64,000 nt of DNA from Diaphorobacter nitroreducens (lineage in GTDB: Bacteria > Pseudomonadota > Gammaproteobacteria > Burkholderiales > Burkholderiaceae_C): assembly GCA_003755025.1 (NCBI GenBank), contig RJVL01000002.1, positions 496,001 to 560,000 of the forward strand, written 5' to 3'. Position numbers and translations under genes: made by a program. Below are positions 35,784-42,790 of this stretch, one piece after another (position 1 is the stretch's first letter; each line of letters begins with the position of its first letter). The notes under the pieces are model-generated. The model saw nothing but the letters and a program-made list of their open reading frames with translations. It was not told the DNA's origin and made no database searches.

Positions 35784-36737
35784 TTACCAGCGGTTGCGCA
35801 GGCGGTCGTAGGCGTAGTTGCCGAATTCGCGGTGCGCGGCCGGAGTGATGTACACCTTGTCGGCGAACAGGAAGCGGTCCGGGTTGGCGTTGGGCAGCAG
35901 CGTGGCGGTGGTGCACAGCGCGGAGTTCACCTCGCCCGCGCCGATGCCGATGCCCGGGCCTGTGTCCACCGACGTGCACACGGGTGTGCTGCTGTCGGTG
36001 AAGCCGTACCCGCCGGGCGAGCCCTCGAACAGGTTCACGTAGTAGGCCACGTCCACGTAGAGCACGGTCTTGCCCATGTCCACGATGTTGACCAGCAGGT
36101 CGTCATTGAAGCGGCGGCTGGCGCTGCTGATGAGGCTTTCCTTCTTGATGGCCTTGGCCCAGGGTGTGCGGCTCAGGTCGTAGGTGCCGGTCATCAGGAT
36201 GTGCTTGGCGCCCGCGTCCGACAGGCGGCGCACTTGCGCGGCCAGCTCCTGGCCTGCCTTGCCAGCGGCAGCCACGTACTGTTCTTCGGTGAGCGTTCCG
36301 GCCTGCACCGCGGCCATGCCGGCGATGATGTCGCTCCCGCCGGCGCTCAGCATCACCAGATCGGTGTCGGCAAACTTGTTGGCAGCCAGGAACTGGTCGA
36401 TCTGCTGCGTGACCGTGGGGGTGGCGGCGTTGCCTGCGGCGTCGGGGGTGGCCGTCACGCGGGCATTGCCCTGCGCGTAGCTCAAGCCGCCTGCCGACAC
36501 GGGCTTCAAGGTGCCGCCGTAGTTGGAGGAGATGCGCAGCATCCAGTTGTTGATGCTGCCGTCGTTGATCGTGTAGCTGGAGCCCTTCTGGCCCACGTCG
36601 GCCAGGCCGTCGCCGAAGGCGATGAAGCGCTGGGGCGAGATTGCCGATTCAGTGCTGCTGGAACCGCAGGCCGCGAGCAGCGCGGCCGATGCACAGGCGG
36701 CGGCCACGAAAGTGCGGCGCATCCAATTTGCTGCCAT
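35784..36737 (-). CDS. GDSL-like lipoprotein lacking the catalytic serine
   Basis: A 317-aa lipoprotein (lipobox LLAAC, Cys24) with the architecture of bacterial GDSL esterases. The first block reads FIAFGDGLADVG, with Gly44 where the nucleophilic Ser belongs; the codon is GGC. The third block is SAGGSDIIAGM instead of GxND. The closing block (DKVYITPAAHREFGNYAYDRL) retains Asp and His. The start at 36737 has a GGAG SD. It is likely non-catalytic or mechanistically changed. It is convergent with the GDSL-ompW unit. Confidence 0.82.
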   Translation of the reverse strand: MAANWMRRTFVAAACASAALLAACGSSSTESAISPQRFIAFGDGLADVGQKGSSYTINDGSINNWMLRISSNYGGTLKPVSAGGLSYAQGNARVTATPDAAGNAATPTVTQQIDQFLAANKFADTDLVMLSAGGSDIIAGMAAVQAGTLTEEQYVAAAGKAGQELAAQVRRLSDAGAKHILMTGTYDLSRTPWAKAIKKESLISSASRRFNDDLLVNIVDMGKTVLYVDVAYYVNLFEGSPGGYGFTDSSTPVCTSVDTGPGIGIGAGEVNSALCTTATLLPNANPDRFLFADKVYITPAAHREFGNYAYDRLRNRW

Positions 36738-36809
36738 GTATTTCTCCGATTGAAGTGGGCGAGAGTGTAACGAGGGTGCGGACAAGGCTTGTAGCTTGAT
36801 GTAGGCGCG

Positions 36810-37808
36810 TCAGCCCGCGGCCGCGGCGCGCTGCAGGCGGTCGCGCACGCCTTCCCATGCGGGCGCATCGGGCGGCGTTTCGATCCAGATCAGCTTCACT
36901 CCGGCCTCGTCGAAGCCGCGCAGCGCGGCGAACAGCTGCTGCGCGGTGGCGGCGGCGTCATCGGGCATGCGCCGCACAAGGATCTTCGACGACGCCGCGC
37001 GCAGCGGCGCGCGTGCATACACGGCGATGTGGGCCGCGTCCGCCCCCAGCACATCCAGTCCGGCCTGCAGTTGCTTGGCGTCCATCAGGCGCACGCGCGC
37101 CGTTGGGGCGTAATGGGCTAAAAGTGTGCCTGAAGCCCGCGGGGTCAGTGCTGGAAGCTCTTCTTTCGATAGCGGTCGTTGGCCGCAGGCGCGCTGCACG
37201 TCCTCGCGCGAGATGGCGCCGGGGCGCAGCAGCACGGGCACGCCGCGCGTGCAGTCGATGATGGTGGATTCGATGCCGACGGTGCAGGCGCCGCCGTCCA
37301 GCACCAGCAGGCCGTCGCCGAATTCCTCGGCCACATGCTGTGCGGTGGTCGGGCTCACGCGGCCGAAATGGTTGGCGCTGGGCGCGGCCACGCCCCACAC
37401 GGGGGGCTCCAGCCGCTGACAGGCTTGCAGCACCGCATGGGCCACGGGGTGCGCGGGGCAGCGCAGGCCCACGCTGTCCTGCCCGCCCGTGGAGGCCACG
37501 GCGGCGTGGGCCAGGCGCGGCAGGATGAGCGTGAGCGGGCCGGGCCAGAAGGCGTCGATGAGTTGCTGCGCGAACAGCGGCACTTCCTTGGCGTAGCGGG
37601 TGATGGCCGCGGCGTCGGCCACGTGCACGATCAGCGGGTGGCTGGCAGGGCGTCCCTTGGCGGCAAAGATCTGCGCCACGGCCGCGTCGTTGTCGGCGTC
37701 GGCCGCCAGGCCGTACACCGTCTCGGTGGGCAGGCCCAGCAGTTCGCCGCGCGCCAGGGCCTGCGCGGCGGCCTGCACCGAGGCGTCCAGGCTTCCATCC
37801 AGAATCAT
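36810..37808 (-). CDS. sua5: L-threonylcarbamoyladenylate synthase, long Sua5 type
   Basis: A 332-aa enzyme that makes threonylcarbamoyl-AMP for t6A37 of tRNA. The YrdC domain shows LLGLPTETVYGLAADADN, KGRPASHPLIVHV, FWPGPLTLIL and APSANHFGRVSPTTAQHV. A linker leads to the C-terminal Sua5 domain (LLAHYAPTARVRLMD onward). Linker residues EELPALTPRASGT are encoded by a dispersed repeat copy. Third gene of purE-purK-sua5, 11 bp after purK. Works with TsaB (31287) and TsaD. Confidence 0.93.
   Translation of the reverse strand: MILDGSLDASVQAAAQALARGELLGLPTETVYGLAADADNDAAVAQIFAAKGRPASHPLIVHVADAAAITRYAKEVPLFAQQLIDAFWPGPLTLILPRLAHAAVASTGGQDSVGLRCPAHPVAHAVLQACQRLEPPVWGVAAPSANHFGRVSPTTAQHVAEEFGDGLLVLDGGACTVGIESTIIDCTRGVPVLLRPGAISREDVQRACGQRPLSKEELPALTPRASGTLLAHYAPTARVRLMDAKQLQAGLDVLGADAAHIAVYARAPLRAASSKILVRRMPDDAAATAQQLFAALRGFDEAGVKLIWIETPPDAPAWEGVRDRLQRAAAAG
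37120..37172. repeat. dispersed palindromic repeat inside sua5 (copy 12)
   Basis: Reverse orientation: AAAAGTGTGCCTGAAGCCCG then GTGCTGGAAGCTCTTCTTTC. It is diverged but occupies the linker between the YrdC and Sua5 domains, where length is free to vary. Confidence 0.5.
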
Positions 37809-37819
37809 GCGGGCCTCGT

Positions 37820-38995
37820 TCAGAACGGCGCGATGCCGAGGAGGGCCGCCGCCTGCAGCGCCGTGGTGCGCACCGCCTCGGGCGTGGTGCCGGTGATGTT
37901 CAGGTGGCCCATCTTGCGGCCGCGCTTGGCCTCCACCTTGCCGTACAGGTGCAGGTGGCAGCCCGGCAGGGCCAGCACCGCATCCCACGCGGGGGGAGTC
38001 GGCGCCACGGGCTGGTCCCCCGTGAACCACAGGTCGCCCAGCAGATTGAGCATGATGGCGGGGCTGTGCAGGCGCGGCTGGACCAGCGGCAGGCCGGTCA
38101 TGCAGCGCACCTGCAGCTCGAACTGCGAGACGTCGCACGCGTTCTGGCTGTAGTGGCCGCTGTTGTGCGGGCGCGGGGCGATCTCGTTGACCACCAACGT
38201 GCCGTCCTGCAGCACGAAGAACTCCACGCACAGCACGCCCACGTAGTTCAGACCGTTTGCTACTGATTTTGCAGCTGCCAGCGCTTGACTGGTCTGCGCT
38301 GGAGGCAGATTTCCTTCGTAGACCTCGGTCACGGCCAGGATGCCGTCCCGGTGCAGGTTGCGCTGCACGGGCAGGTGCACCACGGTGCCGTCACGCCCGC
38401 GCGCGACGATGACGGAGCACTCGTGCGCCAGCGGCAGCATCTTTTCCAGCATGCAGGGCACGCGGCCCAGTTGCTCCCAGGCGCCGGCCAACTCGGCGGG
38501 CGTGGCCACGCGCACCTGGCCCTTGCCGTCGTAGCCCATGCGGGCGGTTTTCAGAATGCCCGGCAGCAGATCAGCGGTAACGGCGGCGAGCTGCGCGGCG
38601 GTTTCGATCACTGCATGCGGCGCCACGGGCACGCCGCACTGCACGAAGTGCGCCTTTTCGCGCGCGCGGTCCTGGGCGATGGCCACGGCGCTGCCGGCGG
38701 GCGACACCGGCAGGCTGCGCGCCAGGGTGTCCAGCGCGGCGGCGGGCACGTTTTCAAACTCGGTGGTCACGGCGTCGCAGGCGCGGGCCAGCATGGCCAG
38801 GCCCTGCGGGTCTTCGTAGCCGGTGCGGATGTGGTGGTGGCTCACCAGGCCGGCGGGGCTGGCCGCGTCCTCGTCCAGCACCGCGGTGAAGTAGCCCATG
38901 GCCTGGGCGGCGTGTACGAACATGCGCCCCAGCTGCCCGCCGCCCAGCACGCCCAGCGTGGCGCCGGGCAAGATCACGGTCTGACGCTCGTTCAT
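37820..38995 (-). CDS. purK: 5-(carboxyamino)imidazole ribonucleotide synthase
   Basis: A 391-aa ATP-grasp enzyme converting AIR, bicarbonate and ATP to N5-CAIR. It starts with ILPGATLGVLGGGQLGRMF, contains TEFENVP, ILKTARMGYDGKGQ, FFVLQDGTLVVNEIAPRPHNSGHY and ends LNITG. The segment LPPAQTSQALAAAKSVANGLN lies in a variable position and is encoded by a dispersed repeat. It overlaps purE by 4 bp (ATGA), so the two are translationally coupled. Confidence 0.95.
   Translation of the reverse strand: MNERQTVILPGATLGVLGGGQLGRMFVHAAQAMGYFTAVLDEDAASPAGLVSHHHIRTGYEDPQGLAMLARACDAVTTEFENVPAAALDTLARSLPVSPAGSAVAIAQDRAREKAHFVQCGVPVAPHAVIETAAQLAAVTADLLPGILKTARMGYDGKGQVRVATPAELAGAWEQLGRVPCMLEKMLPLAHECSVIVARGRDGTVVHLPVQRNLHRDGILAVTEVYEGNLPPAQTSQALAAAKSVANGLNYVGVLCVEFFVLQDGTLVVNEIAPRPHNSGHYSQNACDVSQFELQVRCMTGLPLVQPRLHSPAIMLNLLGDLWFTGDQPVAPTPPAWDAVLALPGCHLHLYGKVEAKRGRKMGHLNITGTTPEAVRTTALQAAALLGIAPF
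38262..38314. repeat. dispersed palindromic repeat inside purK (copy 13)
   Basis: TTGCAGCTGCCAGCGCTTGA, loop, then TCTGCGCTGGAGGCAGATTT. It is well conserved in both arms while being fully translated in purK on the opposite strand. Confidence 0.8.
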
Positions 38996-39489
38996 GCGGA
39001 CACCGGCGGCAGCGTCATGGCGCGGGCGGCGGCGGTCTGCTCGGCGCGGAAGGCGTCCAGCTGCTCGCGCAGCGCCGGGTTCTCGTTGGCCAGTAGCGCC
39101 ACGGCGAACAGCGCCGCGTTGGCCGCGCCGGCCGCGCCGATGGCGAACGTGGCCACGGGCACGCCCTTGGGCATCTGCACGATGGAGTGCAGCGAGTCCA
39201 CACCCTGCAGGTGGCGGCTGGCGACCGGCACGCCCAGCACCGGCACGGTGGTCTTGGCGGCGATCATGCCGGGCAGGTGCGCGGCGCCGCCGGCGCCCGC
39301 GATGATGGCCTTCAGGCCCCGGCCGGCCGCGGCCTCGGCGTAGCGGAACATGTCGTCGGGCATGCGGTGGGCGGAGACCACCTGCGCCTCGTGCGCGATG
39401 CCGAATTGCTGGAGGATGGCAACTGCGTGCTGCATGGTCTCCCAGTCGCTGCTGGAGCCCATGACCACGCCGATCTGGATGGGGTTCAT
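38992..39489 (-). CDS. purE: N5-carboxyaminoimidazole ribonucleotide mutase
   Basis: A 165-aa class I PurE. VVMGSSSDWETMQHA at the N-terminus, the active-site VVSAHRMPDDMFRYA, IAGAGGAAHLPGMIAAKT and PVLGVPV are all present. It converts N5-CAIR to CAIR, the step after PurK. First gene of the purE-purK-sua5 unit. PurC, the next enzyme, is encoded 5.5 kb away at 44953-45873. Confidence 0.96.
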   Translation of the reverse strand: MNPIQIGVVMGSSSDWETMQHAVAILQQFGIAHEAQVVSAHRMPDDMFRYAEAAAGRGLKAIIAGAGGAAHLPGMIAAKTTVPVLGVPVASRHLQGVDSLHSIVQMPKGVPVATFAIGAAGAANAALFAVALLANENPALREQLDAFRAEQTAAARAMTLPPVSA

Positions 39490-39560
39490 GTGGGGGTGCG
39501 CGCGGTGCGCTCGCCGGGGGTGAAGCCCGCGATTTTACTTTTTGTGCGCGCGCCCGGGGG

Positions 39561-39965
39561 TCAATGCGCCAGCAGGGCGGCGCTGGCGCCCAGCGTGATC
39601 GAGCGGACGGGCACGCGCGCGTCGCGCGGAATCTCGCCGGATAGCTGCAGCGCCAGGTAGCGCGTGCAGCACACGCGCAGGAACGAGGTGAAGTTGTCCA
39701 CCGCGCCGTGCTCGGCCACCAGCTCGTCGTAGAGCTTGGTGCACAGCTGGGCCACGCTGTAGCCGTCGCGCGCGGCGATCTCCTGCAGCACCTGCCAGAA
39801 CAGGTTCTCCAGCCGGATGCTCGTGGCCACCCCGTGCAGCCGCACGGAGCGGGCGCGGTAGGCGTAGAGCTGCGGGTCGGCGCTGATGAAGACCTGGCAC
39901 ACGGCGGAACTCCTTCGGGCGTGGGGACGGCGGGCCATGGTGCGGCCCTCCGCCGGCGCCGTCAA
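39561..39965 (-). CDS. ribbon-helix-helix domain protein
   Basis: 134 aa from the first Met; a start at 39938 (MARRPH) is equally possible. The middle section RARSVRLHGVATSIRLENLFWQVLQEIAARDGYSVAQLCTKLYDE is the RHH_4-type ribbon-helix-helix pattern, and a short C-terminal extension follows. Such small proteins are DNA-binding regulators or antitoxin-like factors, but there is no toxin partner next to it. It lies 71 bp upstream of purE on the same strand and could be the first gene of that transcript. Confidence 0.8.
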   Translation of the reverse strand: MTAPAEGRTMARRPHARRSSAVCQVFISADPQLYAYRARSVRLHGVATSIRLENLFWQVLQEIAARDGYSVAQLCTKLYDELVAEHGAVDNFTSFLRVCCTRYLALQLSGEIPRDARVPVRSITLGASAALLAH

Positions 39966-39981
39966 GTCAGGAGGTGCGTGC

Positions 39982-40034
39982 TTTCAAAGTGATAGCTGCT
40001 TGCGCTTGATGGGTAAGCGCTGCGGCCCTTTTTG
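39982..40034. repeat. dispersed palindromic repeat, copy 14 (typical example)
   Basis: AAGTGATAGCTGCTTGCGCT-TGAT-GGGTAAGCGCTGCGGCCCTTT. One of the cleanest copies: left arm GATAGCTGCTTGCGCTTG and right arm TAAGCGCTGCGGCC can pair around a short loop, and the flanks are AT-rich. It sits between the RHH gene and the DJ-1 gene. Confidence 0.88.
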
Positions 40035-40037
40035 CCT

Positions 40038-40619
40038 TCAGAGCGTGATGCGCGTGCCCAGCAGTGCCAGGAACTGTGCGATCCACGCGGGATGCGCGGG
40101 CCACGCGGGCGCGCTGACCAGGTTGCCCTCGGTGTGCGCCTGGTCCACGGGGATGTCGGCGTAACGGCCGCCGGCCAGTTCCACTTCGGCGCGGCAGGCG
40201 GGGTAGGCCGAGCAGGTGCGGCCCTTGAGCACGCCGGCACCCGCGAGGAGCTGGGCGCCGTGGCACACGGCGGCCACAGGCTTGCCCGCCTCGAAGAAAT
40301 GGCGCACGGCGGTGCACACGGCGGCGTCGTTGCGCAGGTACTCGGGGCCGCGCCCGCCGGGGATCACCAGCGCGTCGTAGCTTTGCGCCTGGACGTCCGC
40401 AAACGTGGCGTTCAGGGTGAAGTTGTGGCCGGGTTTCTCGCTGTAGGTCTGTGCGCCCTCGAAGTCGTGGATGGCCGTCTTGATGTGGTCGCCCGCTTTC
40501 TTGCCCGGGCAGACCGCATGCACCGTGTGGCCCACGGCCTGCAGCGCCTGGAACGGCACCATGGTCTCGTAGTCCTCGCAGTAGTCGCCGCAGATCATCA
40601 GAATCTTCTTGCCTGCCAT
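40038..40619 (-). CDS. DJ-1/PfpI family protein
   Basis: A 193-aa DJ-1 superfamily protein. [23 protein letters not shown] at the N-terminus places the conserved Glu. The nucleophile elbow is [16 protein letters not shown], with Cys followed by His, and [16 protein letters not shown] is typical of PfpI. Members act as glyoxalase III, deglycase-like or stress proteins; which applies here is undecided. The stop codon abuts a dispersed repeat. SD GGAG lies before ATG 40619. Confidence 0.9.
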   Translation of the reverse strand: MAGKKILMICGDYCEDYETMVPFQALQAVGHTVHAVCPGKKAGDHIKTAIHDFEGAQTYSEKPGHNFTLNATFADVQAQSYDALVIPGGRGPEYLRNDAAVCTAVRHFFEAGKPVAAVCHGAQLLAGAGVLKGRTCSAYPACRAEVELAGGRYADIPVDQAHTEGNLVSAPAWPAHPAWIAQFLALLGTRITL

Positions 40620-40802
40620 GGGAGTCTCCTTTGCTGTGGGTGGCTGGGGTGCAGACCATTGTGGGCAGCCTGCAGGTGCGGCAGGTATTAACCCGCTACT
40701 ACAAGGGGCCCTGCGGGCTTGTACCTGTGGCGCGCGAAATTGCCGCAGAATCCCCGTCACCATTGACCGGCGCCGTGCGCCGCACTACCGGGACCGCTAC
40801 AC

Positions 40803-41711
40803 ATGATCGACGTCACCCTAGAGAATTTTGAAACCGAGGTGGTTGCCGCCTCGATGCAAGTGCCCGTGCTGGTGGACTTCTGGGCACCCTGGTGCGGCCC
40901 CTGCAAGACGCTGGGCCCGGTACTGGAGAAGCTGGAGGTGGAATACGCTGGCCGCTTCACCCTGGCCAAGATCGACTCTGACCAGGAGCAGCAGCTGGCC
41001 GCCATGTTCGGCATCCGCAGCATCCCCACCTGCGTGCTGATGATGAATGGCCAGCCCGTGGATGGCTTCATGGGCGCCCAACCCGAGAGCCAACTGCGCG
41101 CCTTCCTGGACAAGCATGTGCCCAGCGCCGAGGAGCTGCAGGCCGAGGAGCAGGAAGAGGAAGCTCTGGATGCGCTCGCCGAGGGCGATACCGAGGGTGC
41201 ACTGGAAAAGCTGCAGCACGCCGTCGCCACCGACCCGGCCAACGACGACGCGCGCTTTGACTACGTCAAGCTGCTGCTGCAGCTGGGCCGCGAAGACGAC
41301 GCCAAGGTGGCCTTCGCGCCGGTCATCGCCAAGGCCGAGGTCTCGCGCCGCCTGGGGGCGCTCAAGGCGTGGATGGATGCTCTTGATTTCGTAGCTTCTA
41401 GCGCTTATGGGGCGGGCGCTGGAGCCGAATTTGATGCAAAGATTGCGGCCAACAAGCGCGACTTCGAGACGCGCTTTGCACGCGCACGCTGGCTCATGGC
41501 CCAGCAGCGCTGGCAGGAGGCCATGGACGAGCTGCTGGAAATTCTCATGCGCGACAAGGCCTGGAACGACGATGCCGCGCGCAAGGCCTACGTGGCCGTG
41601 CTGGAGATCATCGAGCCCCCGAAGGTCAAGGTGGCCGACGGGCAGATCCCGCCCGAGGACCCGGTGGTGGCCAGCTACCGGCGGCGCTTGTCCAGCGTGG
41701 TGCTGAGCTGA
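40803..41711 (+). CDS. cnoX: thioredoxin-TPR fusion protein, CnoX/YbbN-like
   Basis: 302 aa. The N-terminal thioredoxin domain has the active site FWAPWCGPCKTLGP and the cis-Pro segment IRSIPTCVLM. An acidic linker (EELQAEEQEEEALDALAEGD) leads to TPR-like helices, as in the chaperedoxin CnoX that protects GroEL substrates. Unlike E. coli CnoX it keeps both redox cysteines. Within the TPR region the segment DFVASSAYGAGAGAEFDAK is encoded by a dispersed repeat copy and interrupts otherwise helical sequence. Confidence 0.88.
   Translation: MIDVTLENFETEVVAASMQVPVLVDFWAPWCGPCKTLGPVLEKLEVEYAGRFTLAKIDSDQEQQLAAMFGIRSIPTCVLMMNGQPVDGFMGAQPESQLRAFLDKHVPSAEELQAEEQEEEALDALAEGDTEGALEKLQHAVATDPANDDARFDYVKLLLQLGREDDAKVAFAPVIAKAEVSRRLGALKAWMDALDFVASSAYGAGAGAEFDAKIAANKRDFETRFARARWLMAQQRWQEAMDELLEILMRDKAWNDDAARKAYVAVLEIIEPPKVKVADGQIPPEDPVVASYRRRLSSVVLS
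41382..41436. repeat. dispersed palindromic repeat inside cnoX (copy 15)
   Basis: TCGTAGCTTCTAGCGCTTAT, loop, then GGGCGCTGGAGCCGAATTTG. It is close to consensus, and the open frame runs through it without a stop. Confidence 0.85.
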
Positions 41712-41734
41712 CCCACGCCGGGGGCGGGCGCGCG

Positions 41735-42577
41735 GTGGCGGGACTGCAGCCGTTGCATGCGGCCGGGCGGACGGCGCTGCTGCTGGCCGCCGCGTGGCTT
41801 GCCGGCTGCGCCACGGCCCCGGGCCCCGATGCGCAGATCTCCGGCACCGTGATCTCGCGCGAGCGGCTTTACGTGCCGCCCGACGCGCTGTTCGAGGCAG
41901 CGCTTGTAGACGTGACGCGCGAGGACTATCCGCCGCGGGTGCTGGGCCGCCAGCGCATCGACCCGGCCGGCCCGCTGCCCTACATGCTGCGCATTCCGTA
42001 CCGCCAGGCAGACGTCCACGCCCAAGGCCGCTACGAGGTGCGCGCAGCGGTCATGCAGCAGGGGCGCCTGCTGCTGGACACACCCCGCGTGCACCCGGTG
42101 CTGATCGATCCGGCCTTCCGCCATGTGGACGTCATCCTGGCGCGCGTGCCAGCGCTGCAAGCCACGGCGGCCGCATCCGTGCCGCTGCGCCAGACCTATT
42201 GGAAACTCGTGGAGGTGGTGGACGATGCGCCCGTGGACGCGCCAGCCGAGGGGCAGGCCGCGGCCCATCTGATGCTGCAGCGCGATGCGGGGCGTGTGAG
42301 CGGTTCGGGAGGGTGCAACCGTTTCGTGGGGCAGTACGTGCAAGAGGGCGGGCAACTGCGGCTGTCCCGCATGAGCGCATCCCTGCGCCTGTGCCTTGCG
42401 GGCGGCGGATCAGAGCCGGCCTTCTTCCAGCGCCTGGGCGCGGTGGCGTATTACCGGCAGCAAGGCCGGACGCTGGAGCTGCGCGGCGAGGACGGCACGC
42501 CCCTGCTGCGCTTCGTGGCCGAGGAATGGGGCGCGCCGCGGCCCGAGGACGACGAGCCACCCATGCAACCCCAGTGA
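41735..42577 (+). CDS. YbaY-HslJ (META domain) fusion lipoprotein
   Basis: 280 aa from a GTG start. Signal and lipobox AAWLAGC (Cys25). Residues about 30-145 match the YbaY-type domain (ISGTVISRERLYVPPDALFEAALVDVT, GPLPYMLRIPYR). Residues about 150-260 match the META/HslJ domain (YWKLVEVVDDAPV, SGSGGCNRFVGQYV, LEFRGEDG-like LELRGEDGTPLLRF). The two parts are separate proteins in many bacteria. Probably an outer-membrane envelope-stress factor; function not established. Confidence 0.8.
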   Translation: MAGLQPLHAAGRTALLLAAAWLAGCATAPGPDAQISGTVISRERLYVPPDALFEAALVDVTREDYPPRVLGRQRIDPAGPLPYMLRIPYRQADVHAQGRYEVRAAVMQQGRLLLDTPRVHPVLIDPAFRHVDVILARVPALQATAAASVPLRQTYWKLVEVVDDAPVDAPAEGQAAAHLMLQRDAGRVSGSGGCNRFVGQYVQEGGQLRLSRMSASLRLCLAGGGSEPAFFQRLGAVAYYRQQGRTLELRGEDGTPLLRFVAEEWGAPRPEDDEPPMQPQ

Positions 42578-42630
42578 GTGCGCTGCGACCCATGCCGCGG
42601 CGTTCGCCGTGGTTGATGCGGGTGCATGAA

Positions 42631-42680
42631 GAAAATTGGCCTCTAGCGCTTGGTGGGTGAGCGCCAGCCGCTACAAAAAC
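42631..42680. repeat. dispersed palindromic repeat, copy 16
   Basis: Reverse orientation: AATTGGCCTCTAGCGCTTGG, loop, then TGAGCGCCAGCCGCTACAAA. It lies between the YbaY-HslJ gene and the Fur-box region of the receptor gene. Confidence 0.82.
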
Positions 42681-42748
42681 AGAAGTTCTGATGCGTGCAT
42701 CGCGGCAGGCGCGGCATTTGCGCGACAGTGCTTTTTACAAATAGAGAT

Positions 42749-42767
42749 GATAATGATTCCCATTTGT
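42749..42767 (+). promoter_or_regulatory. Fur box upstream of the TonB-dependent receptor
   Basis: GATAATGATTCCCATTTGT matches 13 of 19 positions of the consensus Fur box, including the full GATAATGAT half. It lies 23 bp upstream of ATG 42791, in an AT-rich segment that contrasts with the surrounding GC-rich sequence. A fur gene is present at 48189. Confidence 0.78.
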
Positions 42768-42790
42768 TGAAATCAAGGGAATTGTCGTCC

